Source: an uncultured Lachnospiraceae bacterium
GTDB taxonomy: Bacteria > Bacillota > Clostridia > Lachnospirales > Lachnospiraceae
Direction of reading: 5' to 3'
Length of the DNA: 8,034 nucleotides
Assembly: GCA_910583815.1 (NCBI GenBank)
Contig: CAJTZB010000117.1
Location: 1 to 8,034 of the forward strand
The position numbers and the translations under genes were made by a program. Shown one piece after another: positions 4,084 through 8,034 of the stretch. Every line of letters starts with the position of its first letter. Positions within the stretch are counted from its first letter, which is position 1. A model generated the notes under the pieces. It did no database searches, was not told the origin of the DNA, and saw nothing but the letters and a program-made list of their open reading frames with translations.

Positions 4084-6111
4084 TTAATCAATACGGAACT
4101 GGCCAATCAGCTGATTCAGTGTTTTCGCCTGATTTGATAATTCATTGGAAATTTCTGCACTTTCTTCTGCGGCAGCAGAATTTGCCTGTATGACTCCGGA
4201 TACTTCTTTCACTCTGTTTTCTACAGAGACAATCATTTCCGACTGTTGGACACTGGCAAGTTCAATTTCATCCATTAGTGCTTTGATGGACTGAATACAT
4301 TCGCTGATAACCTGCATGGCAGAAATTGCATGGCTTGAGGATTCTGTACCTGTTTTTACATCCTGAATCGAATGGTCAATCAGTTCGCTTGTATTTCTTG
4401 CAGCTTCAGCGGATTTGGATGCGAGGCTTCTGACTTCTTCTGATACGACAGAAAAACCTTTTCCGGCGGCGCCGGCTTTGGTAGCCTCAATAGCAGCATT
4501 GAGTGCAAGGACGTTTGTCTGCATGGCAATATCTTCAATGGTTTTGGTGATGCTGACAATTTTGGCAGAAGACTGTTCGATATTTTTTGTAGCAGTCATT
4601 AGCTGTGCCATTTTTGCATCAGCTTCTGTAGTGTAGCCAGTAGCTTTATCCACCAGTTCGCTGGCATTGCTGCAACGAACTGCGCTGCTCTGAATCCTCG
4701 TGGTGATGTCTGTGATGTTGGCGGCAAGCCCATTTACAGAAAGCTCCTGCTGCCTCGTCCCCTGCGAAAGCGCCTGTGCCCCGGCTGATACTTGGTTTGC
4801 ACCGCTGCCCACCTGATTTGCGATATGGGTAATGTGACGCATAACATCGGTAAGATGGGTACGGATACTTTTCAGGCTTTCTACCAGTACTTTGAAGTCT
4901 CCGATATAGTAGGATTCATTTTTCACAACATCTACGGCGATATTGCCATTTGCCATTTCCCCAAGGATACGGGCAATATCGTCAATGGTCTTTCGCAGAC
5001 AGTCGCAGACATGGTGTATCGTCTGTGCAATCATGCCGATTTCATCCTTTCTTTTATGGAAAGGTTCCAACTCGTGGTCGGCAGAAAGCTCTAAATTGCC
5101 AAGACGACGGATAGCCCGCTCCATCACCATCAGTTCCCTGCCTTCCTGATAAAGGATCAGGAGAGTGGCAAGTATGATAACAGCAGCTACGGCAGAGCAT
5201 AAAATACCTACATTGGTACGTACGGTTTTTACATTCTGATAAACTTCTGCCGCATCATCACGAACCATAAAAACCCAATTTCGGTCTTTTAGGTATTTAT
5301 AAACAACAAGCTGGTCTACGCCTTGTTCATCCTGATAAGAATAAGTGTCTGCCTGCGTAGTCCCATTTGCTTTGATTCTCTGGAGGATTTCCAGATAACC
5401 TTTGTCGTCTGTTTTTGTATTTAACAGAGATTCGTCTTGATGATACAGATATACGCCGGTTTCTGCATTTAAAAAGACGTATTCGCTGTGAGGCAAGCCT
5501 TCAATATTTAAATCCAGCAGTACATCCATTAATCGGCTGGCATATACGCCGGCACCAACATAACCAATACAGCGCTGGTTTTCAAAGAGAGGATAGTACA
5601 TAGAAAGAATCATGCTTCCGGTTCCCGGAGATTTCATAATTCCAAGGTTGGTTAGCTCTGGTTGGGCCAAAATAGTATTACGGAACTCTTCTAATGATTC
5701 GCCGGTTCGGGTAGTAATACCAATGGCTCCTTTGGAAGTGTGGGTTAAGACGTATGTATCAGGAGTACTGATGTATAATCCTTCAAAAATTCCCTTGATG
5801 GAAGCAAAATCTTCCGTGTATTGCTGTCCTCTTTGGAGCAGGGCGGGATTTTCCGGATCTATGAGAAGATCCCGGACTTCGCTGCCTAGTGCAAAGGCCA
5901 TCATGTATTCTTCTGCGGACGCTACATAATCGTTTATGATGGATGCTCTGGATTCTACAGCGTCCATCATTTGGTTGGTGATGTTGCTTTTAACGATAGA
6001 GGCAACGCGGTCGGATACCACAAACCAAAGCAACAGCATGCCAATAGATATGATGGCTGTAGTGATAATGCCAATACGTGTGGCTAATTTTTGATTTGTA
6101 AGAAATTTCAT
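4084..6111 (-). CDS. Methyl-accepting chemotaxis protein with a Cache-type sensor
   Basis: A 675-residue membrane chemoreceptor that would signal through CheA/CheW. Residues 13-32 form TM1 and about 300-321 TM2. The extracytoplasmic region between them (about 33-299) has the size and pattern of a double-Cache sensor for small ligands; the ligand cannot be predicted. A HAMP-like region follows (about 322-385) and the signalling domain covers about 430-675, with the conserved tip around TNVLALNAAIEATKAG (532-547) and GFSVVSEEVRSLA (552-564). No C-terminal CheR-binding pentapeptide is present. I chose ATG 6111 because AGGAGG precedes it directly. The longer frame from 6147 would begin before the likely transcription start near 6144. 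No chemotaxis or motility gene lies beside it, so it is an orphan receptor. Confidence 0.93.
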   Translation of the reverse strand: MKFLTNQKLATRIGIITTAIISIGMLLLWFVVSDRVASIVKSNITNQMMDAVESRASIINDYVASAEEYMMAFALGSEVRDLLIDPENPALLQRGQQYTEDFASIKGIFEGLYISTPDTYVLTHTSKGAIGITTRTGESLEEFRNTILAQPELTNLGIMKSPGTGSMILSMYYPLFENQRCIGYVGAGVYASRLMDVLLDLNIEGLPHSEYVFLNAETGVYLYHQDESLLNTKTDDKGYLEILQRIKANGTTQADTYSYQDEQGVDQLVVYKYLKDRNWVFMVRDDAAEVYQNVKTVRTNVGILCSAVAAVIILATLLILYQEGRELMVMERAIRRLGNLELSADHELEPFHKRKDEIGMIAQTIHHVCDCLRKTIDDIARILGEMANGNIAVDVVKNESYYIGDFKVLVESLKSIRTHLTDVMRHITHIANQVGSGANQVSAGAQALSQGTRQQELSVNGLAANITDITTRIQSSAVRCSNASELVDKATGYTTEADAKMAQLMTATKNIEQSSAKIVSITKTIEDIAMQTNVLALNAAIEATKAGAAGKGFSVVSEEVRSLASKSAEAARNTSELIDHSIQDVKTGTESSSHAISAMQVISECIQSIKALMDEIELASVQQSEMIVSVENRVKEVSGVIQANSAAAEESAEISNELSNQAKTLNQLIGQFRID

Positions 6112-6150
6112 AATATCCCTCCTGTAACAAAAAAGATTAAGGCGCAAACA

Positions 6151-6179
6151 ATTTTAGCATGACTGATTTTGTTTTTCAA
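6151..6179 (-). promoter_or_regulatory. Sigma-A promoter of the mcp gene
   Basis: TTGAAA (6179-6174), a 17-nt spacer and TAAAAT (6156-6151) on the minus strand. It gives a leader of about 33 nt and supports the downstream start codon at 6111. It is not of the flagellar sigma-D type often seen for chemoreceptors. Confidence 0.65.
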
Positions 6180-6206
6180 GTCTTAACTTCAAGTTGTCTT
6201 TTGAAG
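6175..6206. promoter_or_regulatory. Repeated TTCAAGT/CTTCAA half-sites between divergent promoters
   Basis: TTCAAGT occurs at 6175-6181 and again at 6188-6194, and CTTCAA (6187-6192) forms an inverted repeat with TTGAAG (6201-6206). The cluster covers the -35 boxes of both the mcp and acetyltransferase promoters. It could be an operator for joint control; the motif matches no regulator I know and short A/T-rich repeats occur by chance. Confidence 0.3.
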
Positions 6207-6222
6207 AAATCTGCTTTATAAT
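6194..6222 (+). promoter_or_regulatory. Sigma-A promoter of the tandem-GNAT gene
   Basis: TTGTCT (6194-6199), a 17-nt spacer and a perfect TATAAT (6217-6222). The transcript would start near 6229, about 45 nt before the start codon, leaving AAGGAG (6257-6262) as the ribosome binding site. Confidence 0.65.
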
Positions 6223-6273
6223 ATGATACTACTGCCATTCATATAGCGATACTAAAAAGGAGAAAGAAAATAT

Positions 6274-7464
6274 ATGGAGTATGAAATCATACATCTACGA
6301 AAAAGCCAGTGGAAGGGGCATGTGCTTCCGATGGGCTATAAAACAGAAGAGTATTATGAGGTATCTGTAGATAGAAGTGAAAACGGCTTTGCAATGAAAA
6401 TGGAAAAGAAAAAGGCAGAGCCCCCGATTGTGCATACGCCAGAAGAATATGATTTTCCGGATAAGCTGTATGAAGACTGGTGGGCAAACGCCTGTGCATG
6501 GGGCGTACTGATAAATGAAAAGCTGGTTGCAGCCATAGAAACCGACTTGGAAAAATGGTCAAACCGTCTGCGGATTACAGAACTTTGGGTGGCGCCGGAA
6601 TATCAGAAAAAGGGCATTGGAAGGGCGCTTATGGAAACTGCGAAGGAGCAGGCCCGCCTTATGCGCAGCAGGGCGGTTATATTGGAAACACAGTCCTGCA
6701 ATATAAATGCCATCGGGTTTTATCTGCATGAAGGATTTACATTGATTGGATTTGACAGCTGCTGTTACTCTAACCGGGATATAGAACGCAGGGAGGTGCG
6801 CATAGAGCTTGGCTGGTTTCCTGAAAAAAGAACAAAGCTGTCTAAGGAAGAAGTAGAAATTAGGCAGGAGGAACCAGAAGACTATATGGCAGTGGAGCAG
6901 ATGACGCAGGAAGCCTTTTGGAATAAGCATGAGAAAGGCTGTACTGAACATTATCTGGTTCATAAGCTGAGAAATCATCCGGATTATCTGCCAGAACTCA
7001 GCCGGATTGCAGTTGTGGAAGGAGAGGTTGCAGGGGCTGTTTTTTATTCCAAGTCAAAGGTGAGATCTGAAGACAGCGAGTGGGATGTTCTGACGTTTGG
7101 GCCTCTTTGCGTCAGGCCTGATTTTCAAGGGCGCGGCATAGGAGAAATGCTTTTGAAGGAAACAATGCAGCTTGCAAAAGAAGCAGGGTATTCTGGAATT
7201 GTAATTTTTGGAGAACCGGACTATTATCCGAGGGCAGGCTTTCGGACCTGTGACGCATTTGGAATTACGACCGCAGATGGAAGGAACTTCGATGCATTTC
7301 TTGGAATCGAGCTGAAAGAAGGTGCGATGAATGGAATCTGCGGCAGATTTTATGAGTCGGAGGTATTTGAATCGCTTGCCCTGGAAGAAGTAGAAGCATA
7401 CAGTAAGCGGTTCCCGGAAAAAAAGAAGCAGTACTTTCCGTGTCAGTGGAGCAAGGAGGAGTAG
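6274..7464 (+). CDS. Tandem GNAT acetyltransferase (two fused N-acetyltransferase domains)
   Basis: A 396-residue cytoplasmic protein with two complete GNAT folds that use acetyl-CoA. Domain 1 (about 70-180) has the acetyl-CoA loop QKKGIGRA (111-118) and the sequence ILETQ...NAIGFYLHEGF (136-155), resembling streptothricin acetyltransferase (SatA-like) proteins. Domain 2 (about 194-345) has the loop QGRGIG (285-290) and PDYYPRAGF (315-323), typical of YhbS-like acetyltransferases. A C-terminal tail of about 50 residues follows, ending KKKQYFPCQWSKEE. Each domain resembles a single-domain protein, so this looks like a fusion. Substrates are unknown; antibiotic modification by domain 1 is only a resemblance. 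AAGGAG (6257-6262) lies 11 nt before ATG 6274. The 3' end overlaps the convergent sodC-like gene by 22 bp, with no terminator between them. Confidence 0.88.
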   Translation: MEYEIIHLRKSQWKGHVLPMGYKTEEYYEVSVDRSENGFAMKMEKKKAEPPIVHTPEEYDFPDKLYEDWWANACAWGVLINEKLVAAIETDLEKWSNRLRITELWVAPEYQKKGIGRALMETAKEQARLMRSRAVILETQSCNINAIGFYLHEGFTLIGFDSCCYSNRDIERREVRIELGWFPEKRTKLSKEEVEIRQEEPEDYMAVEQMTQEAFWNKHEKGCTEHYLVHKLRNHPDYLPELSRIAVVEGEVAGAVFYSKSKVRSEDSEWDVLTFGPLCVRPDFQGRGIGEMLLKETMQLAKEAGYSGIVIFGEPDYYPRAGFRTCDAFGITTADGRNFDAFLGIELKEGAMNGICGRFYESEVFESLALEEVEAYSKRFPEKKKQYFPCQWSKEE

Positions 7465-7955
7465 CGAGCGGTAATTTCGCCGCATGCAATTTTGCTTCCG
7501 GAATTTCCGGATGGCTGTGTGGAAAAGTCGTCTGGTGACGAATGGACGATGATGGTTTTTCCGATGATTTCTCTTACAGAAAAGCGGTCAATTAAAAACA
7601 TTGAAAAGGCATACCCATGATTTCCAAACAGTGGAGGCAAGTCGCCGGCATGGTATGGATGTGGGCAGTCATTCGGATTATAATGCGTGCCTGTGTCGGC
7701 AAATGGGTCGCTCTCGGTTCCGCTGCAGGCCGCGCCACTATGAATATGGAAGCCAAAAACAGGGCTCATGCAGACTCCGTCTGAGAATGGGAGTCCGAAA
7801 AGCTCCGCAGCCACAAGTACGCCGGCTCTTGTCTGATAGAAACGGACGGTTCCGGAAAGTTCGGGATGTGTGCTGTCGCCATGCATTAAGGCAGTGGCAT
7901 CCGGCGGCAGTTTGGTGACTGCGGTAAAATAAGAGGAGATACTGCTGTTTCGCAT
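7443..7955 (-). CDS. Cu/Zn superoxide dismutase family protein, no signal peptide
   Basis: A 170-residue SodC-family protein. Copper ligands correspond to His70, His72, His91 and His138; zinc ligands to His91, His99, His102 and Asp105; and the structural disulfide pair to Cys77 and Cys158. All are in place in GFHIHSG, GTHYNP, HPYHAGD and VHSSPDDF. The zinc loop is much shortened (two residues between His99 and His102, against eight in the human enzyme), and the active-site Arg that guides superoxide is replaced by Lys155. Bacterial SodC proteins are normally exported, but the N-terminus here (MRNSSISSYFTAV) shows no signal sequence or lipobox, so it should be cytoplasmic. It would convert superoxide to oxygen and peroxide if metallated; activity is uncertain given the changes. 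AAGGAAA precedes ATG 7955. The gene converges on the tandem-GNAT gene, and its last seven codons plus stop lie inside the other gene's 3' end. Confidence 0.88.
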   Translation of the reverse strand: MRNSSISSYFTAVTKLPPDATALMHGDSTHPELSGTVRFYQTRAGVLVAAELFGLPFSDGVCMSPVFGFHIHSGAACSGTESDPFADTGTHYNPNDCPHPYHAGDLPPLFGNHGYAFSMFLIDRFSVREIIGKTIIVHSSPDDFSTQPSGNSGSKIACGEITARYSSLLH

Positions 7956-7966
7956 AGAAAATTTCC

Positions 7967-7995
7967 TTGAAAAAGTATAATATAAACTATATTAT
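7967..7995 (+). promoter_or_regulatory. Plus-strand promoter for a gene beginning at the right edge
   Basis: TTGAAA (7967-7972), a 17-nt spacer and TATTAT (7990-7995). It is divergent from sodC and directs transcription out of the window. GGAGG at 8021-8025 and GTG at 8032-8034 follow at good spacing. Confidence 0.55.
7977..7995. promoter_or_regulatory. Perfect 8-3-8 palindromic operator candidate
   Basis: ATAATATA-AAC-TATATTAT is a perfect inverted repeat between the divergent sodC-like gene and the gene at the right edge. It includes the whole -10 box of the plus-strand promoter, and the minus-strand -10-like sequences that could serve sodC lie in and next to it. AT-rich palindromes of this size are typical of Fur/PerR-family boxes, which would suit an oxidative-stress gene, but the core differs from the TTATAATNATTATAA consensus. 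Confidence 0.5.
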
Positions 7996-8031
7996 GCGAA
8001 AGGCGTGTTTTTATTTCATGGGAGGATTAGG

Positions 8032-8034
8032 GTG
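8032..8034 (+). CDS. Possible start codon of a gene extending past the window
   Basis: GTG at the last three bases stands 6 nt after GGAGG (8021-8025) and downstream of a good promoter. Only the start is inside the window, so nothing can be said of the product. An ATG at 8018 lacks a ribosome binding site. Confidence 0.35.

Noticed and set aside
6112..6147. Longer mcp start (12 extra codons)
   Set aside because: The upstream ATG lies before the likely transcription start and would put an unusual N-terminus before TM1; AGGAGG stands directly before ATG 6111.
7601..7918. 105-codon plus-strand frame opposite the sodC-like gene
   Set aside because: It is antisense to a gene with clear family motifs and has no motif of its own.
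1..8034. CRISPR array, tRNA or rRNA genes, complete insertion sequence
   Set aside because: No regularly spaced repeats, no cloverleaf-like sequence and no transposase frame could be found by reading.

Overview
The window looks like a chromosome segment from a low-to-mid-GC Firmicute, most likely a Clostridia/Lachnospiraceae-type gut anaerobe. The reasons are strong AGGAGG ribosome binding sites, sigma-A promoters of the TTGACA-N17-TATACT kind, an archaeal-type (probably non-discriminating) aspartyl-tRNA synthetase, and a Cu/Zn superoxide dismutase-family protein without a signal peptide. The taxonomic call is inference from protein family resemblance only.

Positions 1-890 hold no gene I can recognise. 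The stretch is AT-rich and full of inverted repeats, terminator-like hairpins and a short 11-bp tandem repeat, and looks like an accessory junction. Positions 896-1650 hold a small antitoxin-like gene overlapping a zeta-toxin/UDP-GlcNAc kinase-type gene. The toxin frame is interrupted by an in-frame TAG just after its P-loop. A 43-codon remnant at 1759-1890 matches the C-terminal winged helix of DpnI-like (Dam-replacing) restriction proteins. A hairpin at 1951-1989 closes this accessory part.

Positions 2072-3910 are a complete minus-strand transcription unit: a consensus promoter, a 16-codon leader peptide reading MNKYCFAENWNRDDDL, four mutually exclusive RNA pairings ending in a strong intrinsic terminator, then about 220 nt of further leader and the AspRS gene. 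The leader has three Asn codons and three consecutive Asp codons, and segment 1 of the attenuator begins at its stop codon. This is the geometry of a trp-type ribosome-mediated attenuator that would sense Asn/Asp tRNA charging. No T-box is present. This is the most interesting item in the window.

Positions 3979-6179 contain a methyl-accepting chemotaxis protein on the minus strand, with its own promoter and a probable long-stem terminator. It is divergent from a tandem-GNAT acetyltransferase gene (6274-7464, plus strand). That gene runs convergently into the minus-strand sodC-like gene (7443-7955) with a 22-bp overlap of the 3' ends. Upstream of sodC a perfect 8-3-8 palindrome overlaps a plus-strand promoter, and a gene appears to start at the right edge. 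Apart from the toxin-antitoxin pair, these genes are independent units rather than one operon.
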